A stretch of DNA of 64,000 bases. Origin: Varroa destructor. Lineage: Eukaryota > Arthropoda > Arachnida > Mesostigmata > Varroidae. Of the stretch, positions 1 to 18,599 are shown piece by piece. The stretch lies in contig NW_019211458.1 in assembly GCF_002443255.2 (NCBI RefSeq), positions 28,672,485 to 28,736,484 on the forward strand, read 5' to 3'. A program made the position numbers and the translations under genes. Every line of letters begins with the position of its first letter. Positions within the stretch are counted from its first letter, which is position 1. The notes under the pieces were generated by a model, which worked only from the letters and a program-made list of their open reading frames with translations, was not told the DNA's origin and made no database searches.

Positions 1-850
1 GCTTATACCGTCATCGGCGCGAGATCAAGAATGAAGAGCCGTTGGATCAGCAGGGATTGTCTCCTAGTTTCGTGAGCTTGACGGGACCATCGAAGGTACG
101 ACTCAGTTAGTACTGACGTTACCGCGAAGCACCGTGAAACGCCTAAACACCAGCAGCAGCAGAATAATCGTGTATGTCTGCATGTGTGTGTGTGTGTGTG
201 TGGATCGTAGAATCAAAAAGTTGACCCCTCCACGATTATCACGGTTAGATTAGTCATAACACCGTAGCGCTGTTCGGTGTGCAAGATCTGCCGGCAGGTT
301 TTCGGTCTACCAGTAGCGGCGTAACCTAAAAGTGCGACTCAACAGTGGGTTTTAATTGGTTACGTTCAATGGTCTCATTATTATATATACTTCGATAGTT
401 ATCGATCAGCTGTTTCGATCTTTCTCGGCGATTGACTGAGTCACGAAGGCTGTTTAGTGATCGCAGTGCAGTGCAATGTGATAGCACTGTCGTAATCTTG
501 TAGAAGACGAACGAAAACAAGTAAGGGTGACTACCTTAGAAATTCCCTAAAGGAGCGTAGTACGATCTCAGTTTAACTTTGTGTCTTCTTCGTCAGTTTG
601 TTATTGCACGTCGTTCGGTTGTTGAGCTGGTTTACTTGTTGCACCCATGCAGCGAGCTATTTCGTGATGTCACCAGTTGGGGCGTCCGGTGAAAATCTTC
701 GTGGAGAAAGAAGCAAACCTTTACGTTTGTGCGAAATCTGTGCGTAAATTGTTTTGCCCACTACAAAACCAAGCGAATACCGCAAATAGGGAAAACACAA
801 AAGAAAAACGTAGAAGCGAACAGAAGTTTGTGAAGGGGATTCGAAATATG
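1..850. other. Upstream non-coding DNA
   Basis: No coding region is recognised. It contains a (TG)n microsatellite and several short ATG frames. Probably promoter-proximal or upstream untranslated sequence of FoxA. Confidence 0.4.
183..202. repeat. (TG)n microsatellite
   Basis: About ten uninterrupted TG units. Confidence 0.9.
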
Positions 851-939
851 AATTGACGTGGTTTTCCACCGTATAGAATACGCGCGGAGTGCGTTGTACC
901 TGTGCAAGACCAGCAAAGAATAACGCCATTAACAGCGAT

Positions 940-963
940 CTGATATATCGTTATATATATCAT
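940..963 (+). promoter_or_regulatory. Possible TATA element upstream of FoxA
   Basis: GATATATCGTTATATATATC lies near the beginning of the ATG-free leader and would place a start site at about 980-1000. No clear initiator was seen at the expected distance. This is a weak, position-based suggestion only. Confidence 0.15.
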
Positions 964-1094
964 CGGCTGCACAAACTGAGCCGTTATTAGTGATCTGTAG
1001 TCGCGCTAGTCCTCTACTCACTTTTGGAATTCGTTGGTGCTCTCGATCAGAGTCTCAGGCATAGGAGACCTGTTACAGTAACTAAATCGACGCA

Positions 1095-1112
1095 GACGAC
1101 GACGACGACGAC

Positions 1113-1164
<52 letters not shown>
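1095..1164. repeat. (GAC/ACG)n trinucleotide repeat in the FoxA leader
   Basis: About 23 trinucleotide units with three CAA interruptions (about 1118, 1151 and 1160). It would read as polythreonine or polyaspartate on the plus strand and arginine-rich on the minus strand. The overlapping frames have no ATG and no similarity, so I treat it as untranslated. Confidence 0.9.
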
Positions 1165-1165
<1 letters not shown>

Positions 1166-1265
1166 AGATAACAAGCAAAGACAAGAGCACAACCGTCAAC
1201 GTCACCATAACAACAACAGCAGTTAATTACAACCCCGTCAATCTTCTTCAGCACGTAGGCTTTGA

Positions 1266-1274
1266 CCAGCCGCC

Positions 1275-1280
<6 letters not shown>
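1266..1280 (+). promoter_or_regulatory. FoxA: Candidate non-AUG (ACG) initiation site in full Kozak context
   Basis: The bases GCCGCCACGG at 1269-1278 match the strong Kozak consensus except that ACG replaces ATG. An in-frame TGA lies at 1263-1265, so an unspliced reading frame cannot begin further upstream. A near-cognate GTG follows at 1278. The FoxA-like VKCEP motif starts right after the ACG, so translation must begin at or before it if that motif is made. The alternative is a splice acceptor at CCAG|CC (1269) fed by an upstream ATG exon, but its pyrimidine tract is weak. Confidence 0.45.
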
Positions 1281-8266
<6,986 letters not shown>

Positions 8267-8803
8267 TCAGCCAACGGTCCTTTAAGCACCGAATCCACAC
8301 ATACACAGACGCGTCCAACACGTGCATGTTTTCCCCTTCCATTCCCCACCTTTTTAGGACCGTATAGGCAAATCAATCTTTCTATAGAAATTTCTTCGAG
8401 GCTGTCCAATCCGTTTCACGAGATAATATGAGATTTTTTTCATATGAGATCATGTCAGGATGAACTTCCACCAAGCATTCGAGCGTTCTTATTTTCAAAT
8501 TTTACATCAGTAAACTCTAAGTAAGTAAAAATAGCAGCTTGGCCTAGTTTACCGTACTCAGCCTTGCCCAACCCCGAGCCACACAATGACGAACACTGAA
8601 GAACTAATTTTGTACATTACTGAGACGAGAAAAACAAAAGAATTATACCGAATTTTGATGCACAAATACGATAAACAGGCGGCATGATAAACGGGAACGG
8701 AAACCATCATCCTTGTCGGTTTTTAGCTGTAAAAAGAGTCATGAGAAAGGCAGAGAAAGCCTGTGTTTTGGTCGGTCGATCAAACGAACGACTTGATATA
8801 GCA

Positions 8804-8820
8804 AATAATAATAATAATAA
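8804..8820. repeat. (AAT)n microsatellite
   Basis: Short run of AAT units in the presumed 3' UTR. Confidence 0.7.
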
Positions 8821-9598
8821 CAGCAGTTTGTTCACACAGCAGTATTAACAGTGCTAGAAAGCCATTGACGATGCATTTTAGCAATCTGTTACACGTTTGT
8901 TAAGGCGGCGAATGACGGGCACAGATATGACACCGTTGACCCTTCTGAAGTGTTGGAAAATGTGGTGGAAAAAAAAAAACGCCTCGATGATGTGAAAGCC
9001 AAGGGCATTAAGTGAGGTAGAAGCGAGTGAAAAATGTGTATCAATCTGTATATTTTCTACTTTCCCAAATATTTACTTAGGCATGTGAATGGTGGCCAAT
9101 CTGTATCCTAGTCGAAAAACAAAGTCACTCTATAATTAGACATTATGGCAGTCCAACTTTCAACTTAAGCCTTTAGTCTTAGAACTCTATTCAGATCTCG
9201 GGATCTCTCTGTCGTTCGAGGGTTGGAGACTGAAATAGATATTCTACTTTGCGATTTTCGTACAAAGTAAGCTACCTAATTTAATTAATCTCATTACACA
9301 TTGTCGAGATATCAGACATGACAGCAGAGCTTAGAATCCAGATTTTTGTCCTACGCCCCTAGAATCCACAATGATTTCACTCCAAAGTACCAAAAAATCT
9401 ACCATAATCACCAAGCAATGGGTGCGTCAATCTGAGAAGTTTAAAATACAAAGAAATGAGAACATTTGATGACAAAAACACACCGCAGCAGTATTATTGC
9501 TTCGTAGCTTAGAATATTATCTCATTCAGTGTCTAATGGTATATACGTCTAGTTTACGTCTAGTTAGTTTGCGTCTCGCCAATATCGGGATGGCTAAC

Positions 9599-9619
9599 CT
9601 CAGTCAGTCAGTCAGTCAG
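9599..9619. repeat. (CAGT)n tetranucleotide repeat
   Basis: About five tandem CAGT units. Confidence 0.75.
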
Positions 9620-10971
9620 GTGGTCAAGGGGCATTCACGCCTTCAGATACAATCTAAAAGGGGGATGCCGAAAGATCCCCCCAAAAAACAAAAGCAGCTG
9701 ACAGTCAATCGACCATCCAATGAATCATAAGAACTAGGACAATTCGCACTCTTTTAGCAAGGTAACAGCGCCTGTAGATGTCTCAGAACGCATACGATAA
9801 TTTTCCCCAGTATGAATTAAATTCATTCTCGCTTCCGCCAAGGCGCGGTTTTTAGATCCAATCAGAAAAAAAGGCACCGTATTTTTCGGCCCGTTTAAAG
9901 AGAGCTAACCTGCCGGCGCTACGTTGTGTTACCGATGAACCCGGTGAGGCGATCGAAACAATGAGGGCCACGTGTCTTCCACACAAGGGAGACAGGTCAA
10001 GGAAAAAATTAACAACTTACCCTTTTCCCCTCGAGAGCAACAGAAATATATGTACATGTCACAGTATCGAAAGGAGTGTGTGGGCAACTAGGATAGCTCT
10101 AATCTAAATTTAACCCAATTGAAGGATGCAAATAGAGAAATTATGCCGAGAGACAGACAAACAGATAGCCAGCGCTCGCGCTGGGAGTTACCGCCGATGT
10201 TGCAGCGCAGTGTTAACCAGCATGGTACATGCTAAAAGGAAAGCCAAGGCTCTCCATCCTGGCTGGCCACGTACCAAGGCTGCAGTTGTTATTACTGAGG
10301 CCCAGACACCCACGGATTCGATGCCGAGGACCTTCGGAGTTACTGCTGCTCAAAGCAGCCCTCACGGCCGCAGCCGCTGCCACCACTCTCAAACGAATTT
10401 GAGTTCGAAGCGAGGTCAACACATTTCCGGTTTTGATTCCATTAGGTGCACCTACTCCACAGAACTAACCTAAAGAGCTGGCGAAATTTTGCTACTTCGC
10501 CTATCTCACCGGTTCCTAACTGTAATGAATTGTGTATATAGATATATAGTTCTGCTAAGAGAAATCTCAAGCTATGTTGTATTGTAAGATGACTAGACGA
10601 GCGCGTAAGGGTGGACACTGAATTGATTAGAAATCCACAAATCGACATAAACCTAGAAAGGACAGAAGAGAAGCTGGAAAGCGGACGAACGAGTGCCAGT
10701 ATATAAAAACAAAGAGAGCGTATGCGTATGTAAAATGACACAGAGAGCATCGTTAAAGTTTAATAATAATAATGCTAATATTAATGAAAAACGAAATGAT
10801 ACAGAGAGAACCGAATTAGTCGAAGTGGAAGAGGCAGAACGGAATGGAGAATGGAAGAGAAGAGAGAGCAGGAAGGGAAAAGATCTTCGACCCTCAATTT
10901 GAGTCGACAGCGACTGCCTCTTGCAATCTTGTTGTACATACTTAAATAACGAAGTAAAACATGATAATAAC

Positions 10972-10994
10972 AATGATGATGATGATGATGATGC
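10972..10994. repeat. (GAT)n microsatellite
   Basis: About seven tandem GAT/ATG units. Confidence 0.8.
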
Positions 10995-11065
10995 GAAGTA
11001 AATGCGTATACAGATGGTGATGATAGTAGACAGACACGATGAAAACGAATCTATATACATGCTAT

Positions 11066-11071
11066 AATAAA
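11066..11071 (+). terminator. Candidate polyadenylation signal AATAAA
   Basis: First AATAAA downstream of the FoxA stop codon; a second lies at 11560-11565. The surroundings are A-rich, so chance occurrence is likely. Confidence 0.2.
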
Positions 11072-11090
11072 TAGATATGAGTATAAAGCG

Positions 11091-13878
11091 AGGAAATAAC
11101 ACTGATACAATGACGGCGACGATGAAACAAGTGATAAGATAGTAACTTTGCTCCGCCTGGTCATTTTCGCAAAGGACAACAAAAGCGAGGAATATTACGG
11201 CGAAAGGACACCGACGGAGTACCGCGAATCAATTTCTATTAACGGGGAACATCTTTCTTTGTGTAGAGTGATCCTCGGTGATTTCAAAGCGGAGCCCAGA
11301 CAAGGGCATAAAATACAATAGGTCGAGCGAAAATGCGGAAGCCGCTAAGGATGAAAAACGGCATAACCGAGGCCCGGAGGTAGATGGATCTTGAGCATTA
11401 GTCGAGATCGCTGTCATCTTTCGCATTTTCGGAGGCCGTGCAATCAGCGATTTTCGAAGGATAAAACTAGAAAAACGCTAAGGCCAAAAGTGGGGGGCGG
11501 TAATTTTCAAAAACAAAAAGTGAACGAAGGAAATAACGAGCGAGAAGGAACGATAAATGAATAAATGCCCAACGACATTATTCACGAAGAGTAGTGATTT
11601 TAGTGTAGTATCATAATCGTTGATAGTGGATATGTAAAGCAAACAATTAAAGTATAGAAAAACATACTGCGAGCGAACAAAATTATTAGACAAAGAATCC
11701 TGCCTGCCTAACAAAATATGAGCCTGTCCTAATTCATTCTATTTTCAATCCCTATTTATATAGTTATTGCAATGTAACGAGCTGTAGAACAAAGTCTTGA
11801 ACATTAGTTATCTAATATGTCTTTGATAATATTTGTCGAATGTCTAAACTAAAATATAGATTAGGCGCTTAAGCCTTTACAAGCCTTGAAACCACGCTAT
11901 CGAGCGTCTATATAGTTTCTATTTACGTAGAGCGAGACAATTTGACTCTCGTTAAAGACTCACACGCACTCAGCTATATCCCCATTCACCCTTAGTCGTC
12001 GCCTCGTATTTGTACACGTCACATATTCCTTTTGCCGGTACGGCACAATCCTTTTTCGCTAGGATCGTGGGGAAGCAGGCTTAGCATCAATCGAGCGACG
12101 ATCAACACAGTGAGCTTAAGGATATTGTTATCACCACCCATAGGTCATCGCAGCTCAGTCAGCACTAGTCGCTATACACAACTACGCAAGTAATTTAAGT
12201 AAACCAATATAGGTAGGGATGCCCAGGGGATGCTCGAAAGGTTCAAGCGGTGACTATTTCATGTCTCCGTTCCTAAGCCGCTCTTGTCAAATCGAGCCCT
12301 ATGGAGAGCTGTACGTTCAAAGCGCTACTCGTACGTCGAAGCTGATGGCCCTGTTTTAAGCGCATTATTTATTACAAGTGTGGGCCATTTCAGCGAGTGA
12401 GAAACATGTCAGCTGCTGAGCTACGGCAAATACGAGTTCAAAAAAACAGGTTGGATCAACAGGTCGGCCAGCACAAAAAAACAACGACCGCAAAGTACCA
12501 TGTAATAATGCCACGGTGAACGGCGGAGTGCTCGGTTATTTGGCAGGACATTGACTATCCCGTGAGAACGGTCGAATCCATCAACTCGTTGGACAAAGCG
12601 GCTTTAACGTGAAGTGGCCGGAAGGGACATAAAGAAAGACGCAGGCATCCCTAGCAAACGGGAACTATCCTTGGCCAGGCTAGACACGCAGCGGGAAGAC
12701 TGCACGATGACTAAGGCTGCATGCGAAAGCAAAAGGGATGGACGGGGTTGGCGGGTTTAAAAGTGCCACGGCCACGTTCGACAAACCGTGGGAGAATTGT
12801 GGGATATTAGATGTCCGCGTGGTATTTATTTCCGGTGCAGCCCAGCATTGCTGGATAAGCATCAGAATAGCGCCGATTTGGGCATGCATACAAAACTATT
12901 CATAGCACTGAATTTTTTGGCAAAAAAAATCGCGTACCTGAATAATTCTAGGAAAATAATTTGCCAGATAGTCGACAGCTGTCTTAGAAATAGCGTTAAC
13001 AACAGCAGCAGCAGCAGCTGTTAACAGAAACAGCCGTGGACGGTTCCATGTGTGTGAGATGTTAAGGCTCGTTTCTTATCATCTTCGAGTCGTCATGAGT
13101 TGCCTCCGTGACTGATTCAATGGCTATCGAGTCTACGAGACGATGAATCACTTGATAGACTCAGCTCTATAAAATCGTTACTAGTTATCGTTACCCATAC
13201 GTAGCAAAGCCAACAGCTAGGTACAATTGGCCTGATAGCACTTGCATTGGTTACAAGATGGCACATTTTTCGGTTAAGAAAAGTAAGTAACTATTGTAAA
13301 GTAAAAATGAATGAATGAATGAATTAGTTAGTTAGTTACAGTTTTGCGCGTTATACAGTCGAATCCCGGTGACTCAAACTATCCTCAGCGATACCTCAAC
13401 AGCGACAGCAGACGGACACTTACTTCACTGCCAACGGAGTGGCATTGTAGTGTCAAATCACTGTCCCTAGCGAATGGATATCAAGCTACTCCGGCAATTC
13501 TTATGACGAGAAATGTGCTTATCTCAAACGTATAACTAACTACTAGTTATTGGGTGTCATCCTTCATGTATCCTTCACATGACGTCTATATCCGTCCGTG
13601 AATGCTCGAATCTTGTAGAAAGTTACCCTTTTAATTTCGTAGCACAACATCAACAACGCTGACGTAATAGCAGCTTCTTCGCTGAAAACTCTGAATTTCG
13701 GTATGACAAACACCACAAGCTTGGTATTTTTTCGTTTTGTTACCTCCATACTTTTTTTTCGATATATCTATTCGGCAGAGCAGCAGTCAGCACACGGACG
13801 GGACGATCCGATATCGATCGATAATCGAGCTAACGATCAGACTAACTCCCCTTAGTTGACGATAGACGGACCTATATA
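11091..13878. other. Non-coding flank
   Basis: No gene is recognised. It contains a compound AATG/TTAG repeat near 13306-13337 and a short CAG run near 13004-13019. Only short chance frames are present. Confidence 0.5.
13306..13337. repeat. Compound (AATG)n-(GTTA)n microsatellite
   Basis: About four AATG units followed by about three TTAG units. Confidence 0.7.
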
Positions 13879-13978
13879 NNNNNNNNNNNNNNNNNNNNNN
13901 NNNNNNNNNNNNNNNNNNNNNNNNNNNNNNNNNNNNNNNNNNNNNNNNNNNNNNNNNNNNNNNNNNNNNNNNNNNNNN
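13879..13978. other. Assembly gap (100 N)
   Basis: Exactly 100 N, the usual placeholder for a gap of unknown size. It is flanked by CCTATATA and TATATACAC, which suggests an unresolved (TA)n microsatellite. Confidence 0.95.
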
Positions 13979-16900
13979 TATATACACATTTTAGGTAGGC
14001 AGGCCGCCGTTGCGACGTAGATGGCGGATCTTTGCCCAGCCTCAGTGCTGTTGATGAGACTAGGACAACAACGGAATTATAGCGATAAAAATGCCGTATC
14101 AAATTTGTGTGTATTAGTATAGGTTGTCCTGGCAAGGGCCTCAGCCCGATAGATAATTCCTTAAGGGTGAAATGATAGCAAACAGTAGTAGTGTGAGCCA
14201 CCCAGCCAGCTTACGTGTTACTCAACTCAATGCAAGAGATGTTTCTGCCGTTGCTAGAGATCGCTCGCAATCCTTCAAGCCGTCCTTCCGGCCTGAACGG
14301 GCCACCGAGGCGACTGGCAACGGGACACGTGGCCTCCTGATCAAACACAAAGATCAGCAGGGGCTCGAAGCCCTATGTGTGTCGAACGGTTCCGAAGGCC
14401 AATGTTCAAATTTGCCCGGCCAGATGCAAATATCTAATAAACGCATCTTATTCTTATATCAGTAATTTGAAATATTAGATTACCGTTAGAGAGAAAATGA
14501 ATAAAACAATTAATAGAAATTGTGTGTATATATACAAGCGATAAATGCACAACAACATGTTCGTTTGGTATACGCACGCCCTATCGAACAGGTACGTGTG
14601 GTTCATAGAATAATATTAACATATTACTTCTGATTGTCGTTTGTGTATGATGCAATATATATCTCGCTGCTTGTCCGTATCGTTGGTCATTCCCTTTTAT
14701 TGAGGGTTGTCATTGGTAGCGTGTTACTGGCACAGACGGAGACCGCTATTCGATGCAAAAAAAGGCGCCAAAATTTTCATTTCGACACTAAGATGTCTAC
14801 CCTGCTGAGGGTTTTCCATGCGGTGAGCTGGACCGTCTGAACCCAAACGCGCTTATGCTGTGCCAAAGTCTGCGTTTCATCCGAGCCACAGTCCGCTGCG
14901 CCGAACATTTTCTATAGAATGACTGGAACTACTGACAGAGCGCCTTTACGATACGGCAATTCCGATTCCATTGACAACGAATTCTCGAAAACGGAACGTA
15001 TGTGCCACCGAGACCTTCTGTTTTAGGCCATGGGACATAGCTTGTAGACAGGATAGAAGCATTGTGATCCCATCAACATAGAGACGGTCAGGAGATCAGC
15101 GTCATTACCTGTACGTATCTAAAGCAAGTTTTAACCAACAAATGAGCGTTGAAAGATAGCAACGATACTTTAGTGAATGACGCCCTTTTAGTAACTAGCT
15201 CCGAAAACTAGTGATGTTAGAGAACAGCAGCATCGGTTGGCCGGCCGCTGATTAGCCTGGCATGTAGGCTGAAGATCAAATATAGCTTGGTAGGTAGGGG
15301 CCAAGCTATGTTTGATTAGCTATTGCAGGTGGCATACGGGCACGACCAGCTCATCCGGCCTTTGATCACAGAAGAAAGGTCAGTGAATCTGGAATAAATA
15401 TTACTGACTGGGTACGGGGCCGAGCGCGTTTTTTTTCGATTATGTTTGGAGGTAAACTGACATGAAAAGAGAGGCAACTTCATATAGCCGGTGTGCGATA
15501 AAATGGAAAAAAAAACGCAGGATCCTGCAGATAATGAATGCAACTAGCCAAAAAAATGACTTCGGACATAGAGAATTAACGCCAATATGCCTAGTAGTCG
15601 CGTTCATTGAAGGAAAGGCAAGTACAATAGAACTGAAGAATGTTTCCAGACAGAAGTTACGCGCTTCGGCTGAGTGAAACCTGTTGGAAGATGTCGAAAT
15701 AATTTCACCAGTGTAACTATCAATGCACTTACTGTACAAGCGTCTATCCTATAGTCAGAACAGAATGCGGTCCTTTTGTATTTGTTAAAATTTTCCGGAT
15801 AAACGATGTTATGCAAGTCCGTATCTCGTCCTGTTTCAATTGTTATTCGACAGCTACATTGCTATGTGACGTGTTGAAATACCGAATGACTAGCTCATAT
15901 AGTGTTCCGGATGCTTCTTCACTGTGTTCTCAAGTTAAAGCTACGCTTCAATACAAATCGTTGATTTGTAAGAACTTGAAAAACCACAGTTAATTAGTTA
16001 ACTCATGTACACAAACGCGCACTCCTAGGATAGTGACAATCGACTATGACAAACCAATGCTAATATCTGTCTACGATGAAATTTTATCACAGTTTGTCCA
16101 AGTGTCCTGAATCATCGTTCTGTCGCCTGCACTAATTTCCGCCCATGTCGGCTATACTTACTTAGCGTATTGGATTTCGTTTCGAGGTGCCACCTTTGAC
16201 ATCTATCGTAAGTGACCTAACGGCAGGCGCCCGAGGAAGCTAATAGACCATTTTTGTCCAGTCCTTTCAATCAAAATTATTACTTCACCCAAGCTCAGGC
16301 CTAATCTGTGCTCGTTTCTTAACGATCGCTTTTCCCGATATTCCGCCGGTGCATTTACCTACGAGTGCGCCGGTTATCGGTGCTTCTTTTTATGAGTCAG
16401 CTCGATTAACGAGTTGTACGCCAAGCGATGAGTCGCGAGAGCGTCCACCTTTCTTCATCTGTGCAGTTCGTCATCGCACCGGTAATGTTTTCGCTAAAAG
16501 CTCTAGCTCAGTACGTACTATGACGGTGAGATATGCACTGTTTACGCGTAAAGCACGTTGATTTCGTGGTAGCTATATTCCATATTTTGCTCGCTGTAAT
16601 ATTTGCTGAGCGTGTGTCGTCTATGTCCGGCAAACTATTATGCTAGAAGCTGCCGCTAACCCAGTTGCCGATACAGAAGAAATTCACAGTTGATGCATAT
16701 TTTCTCTATCGATAGATCTCTTGAAGCGAAAGTCGCAATACTTCGGGTTGGCATTGTTTTATCGGGAGAAAACTCTGTTACTGGCTGCTTCTGAGGATAA
16801 CGATGACCCTAGGAATAGGTGATTTATCAGGAGGAAGGCAAAGATGGGTCCTTGCTTTCCTGTTTGAGCTGACTCAACACACGCGGTAGAACACCTGCTT

Positions 16901-17295
16901 TTTACTCATTCTGTAACAAAGTTGCTTGGCGGACGCTCACCTTAACGGGTTTTCGGTAGCTAGTCAGGTGGATTTCCGCCTTTTCTTATGTATCACTCCA
17001 CCGGCCTGGCTAAACAATTAACTAGCACGACAGGCTGTTTGGATAACGTTGTAAGCAAGCTATCGACTGGATCGAACCCACTCCCTGTTCTATCAACAAG
17101 GCGTACTGTTTTAATCTAGTACTTGGTGGGCACTGTGAGCATAGAAAAATCACTTTTTCGTCGGCAGAGCGTCGTTTTTTTCGTATCTAAGCTACACAAA
17201 AACTAAAGCGTTTATATACCCATCATCGATCCCATCTCATTTCATGCAATTCAATGAGCTAATGGATACGAACAATCGACTAACTACTCTCAATG

Positions 17296-17376
17296 GAAAA
17301 TGTGTCTCTTGCACCCGGATATTCCAAGTGATTATATGTATAACTTGGAATATCCGGGTGCAAAAGAAACATTTTC
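17296..17376. repeat. Long near-perfect hairpin (34-bp arms, 13-nt loop)
   Basis: The left arm 17296-17329 and right arm 17343-17376 are reverse complements with two mismatches; the inner 20 bp (TGCACCCGGATATTCCAAGT) pair perfectly. Size and loop resemble a microRNA-type precursor, or the tip of a small inverted-repeat element. The flanks show no terminal repeat that would settle it. Confidence 0.85.
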
Positions 17377-18577
17377 TTCCGGGTGTTATTTCGGAGGAAC
17401 TGAATTCACCGTTCAATTTTGGATCGTTGGCCGGATAATAGGCTTATCAATGATATAGTAACTAAAACACGATCGAATAATGTTTTGTAGAGTAGCTAAA
17501 CAACCTAGATACAGTCCGATACAATCTAGATGAAGTTTCTTCAGATCGTTTGCCCAGTCGTGGCGGATCGAGTGGTCTAAACAATGAATGCAGATAGATT
17601 TTTGCTATTCTGGAACGAAAACATTAGATTTTCTTATTAAATCTATTGAAATATTCTTATTGAAAATGGGCCGGTGTAATACCGGAAATATAGACCCTGA
17701 ATGATTGATTTATTTCCTCGTCAGAACTTGTTTATGAAGATCATATTTATTTCAGCTGCGGATCGCTATAATGAAGTTTCGATGAGCGACAGGCATACTG
17801 TAAAAGCGTAATCAGCTGTAAACCTAAGGCATTAATATATATTCTAGTGTTATTAAATATGAAATGATCCTTTGCTAACACTTAATGCTAAAGCTAGGGC
17901 CACCCGTTTAGATTACGCATGGATTAGAAGCATTTGTGATCCATATTCGATATGTATCACTAAATGAATAGATGGATAGAGGGATAGAACAGGCGTTACT
18001 TGGACTGTATATGCAATAATATGCAAGCAAAAATTTCACGTCCTACAAGTATCGGCAAATATTTTGTATAGCGAGCCCCTTGATTGTTTTTTTTTTTCGT
18101 TTCGTGTCAACTTTTTGAATGAATTAGGTTTAAAGATTGTCGCTTAGTCATACAAAACATGGACCGAGTTGCGAAATTACCAAAGGCGTGAGCCACCCCG
18201 TCCAATGCAAGTTACCTCGAACGTAGAGGCTGGAGTACGGAGGGTTAACGGTGATCGGTGAAGGGTGACGTGACAACAATAGAAACTATTTACTATCTCT
18301 TAACACGGTGGATTCGCATATCCAGGTAGGAAAATCGGCCCCTGTAACAAACGTGTCCTCTCGGAAGTTAACTGTATCGTGCTATCACAGATAAATTTAT
18401 ATCGATATCGTTCTTTAAAAAGAAAAATATCACAGTCAAAGTTAAAACTTATATTTTTTCCCTTAGTCTCTAACTATACGCTCGAAAATTAACCTACTAG
18501 TTGCGACTAATTATTTATCTTTATATCAGCTCAATTAGGCATTGAGTCTTATTTAAGATCGAGTTGTTCCATACTGA

Positions 18578-18599
18578 ATATATATATATATATATATAT
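18578..18599. repeat. (TA)n microsatellite
   Basis: About eleven uninterrupted TA units. Confidence 0.9.

Larger units (their letters stand above)
851..1274 (+). other. Probable FoxA 5' leader, ATG-free
   Basis: No ATG occurs on the plus strand from 851 to 1400, whereas 1-850 holds several (31, 369, 476, 667, 848 among them). This suggests a 5' UTR that has lost upstream start codons. It contains the (GAC)n repeat and, near its beginning, an AT-rich TATATATAT stretch. The transcript start is not visible from sequence alone. Confidence 0.45.
8267..11090 (+). other. FoxA: Probable long FoxA 3' UTR and downstream flank
   Basis: There is no recognisable coding sequence after the stop. The first canonical AATAAA on the plus strand is at 11066, 2.8 kb downstream; an ATTAAA occurs at 9817. 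Short (AAT)n, (CAGT)n and (GAT)n runs and UGUA-type motifs, for example TGTACATA near 10934, are present. An ATG frame at 10126-10473 (115 codons) matches nothing I know. The UTR extent is inferred only from the lack of earlier signals. Confidence 0.4.

Noticed and set aside
10126..10473. 115-codon ATG frame downstream of FoxA
   Set aside because: No similarity, odd composition, and it lies in the probable 3' UTR.
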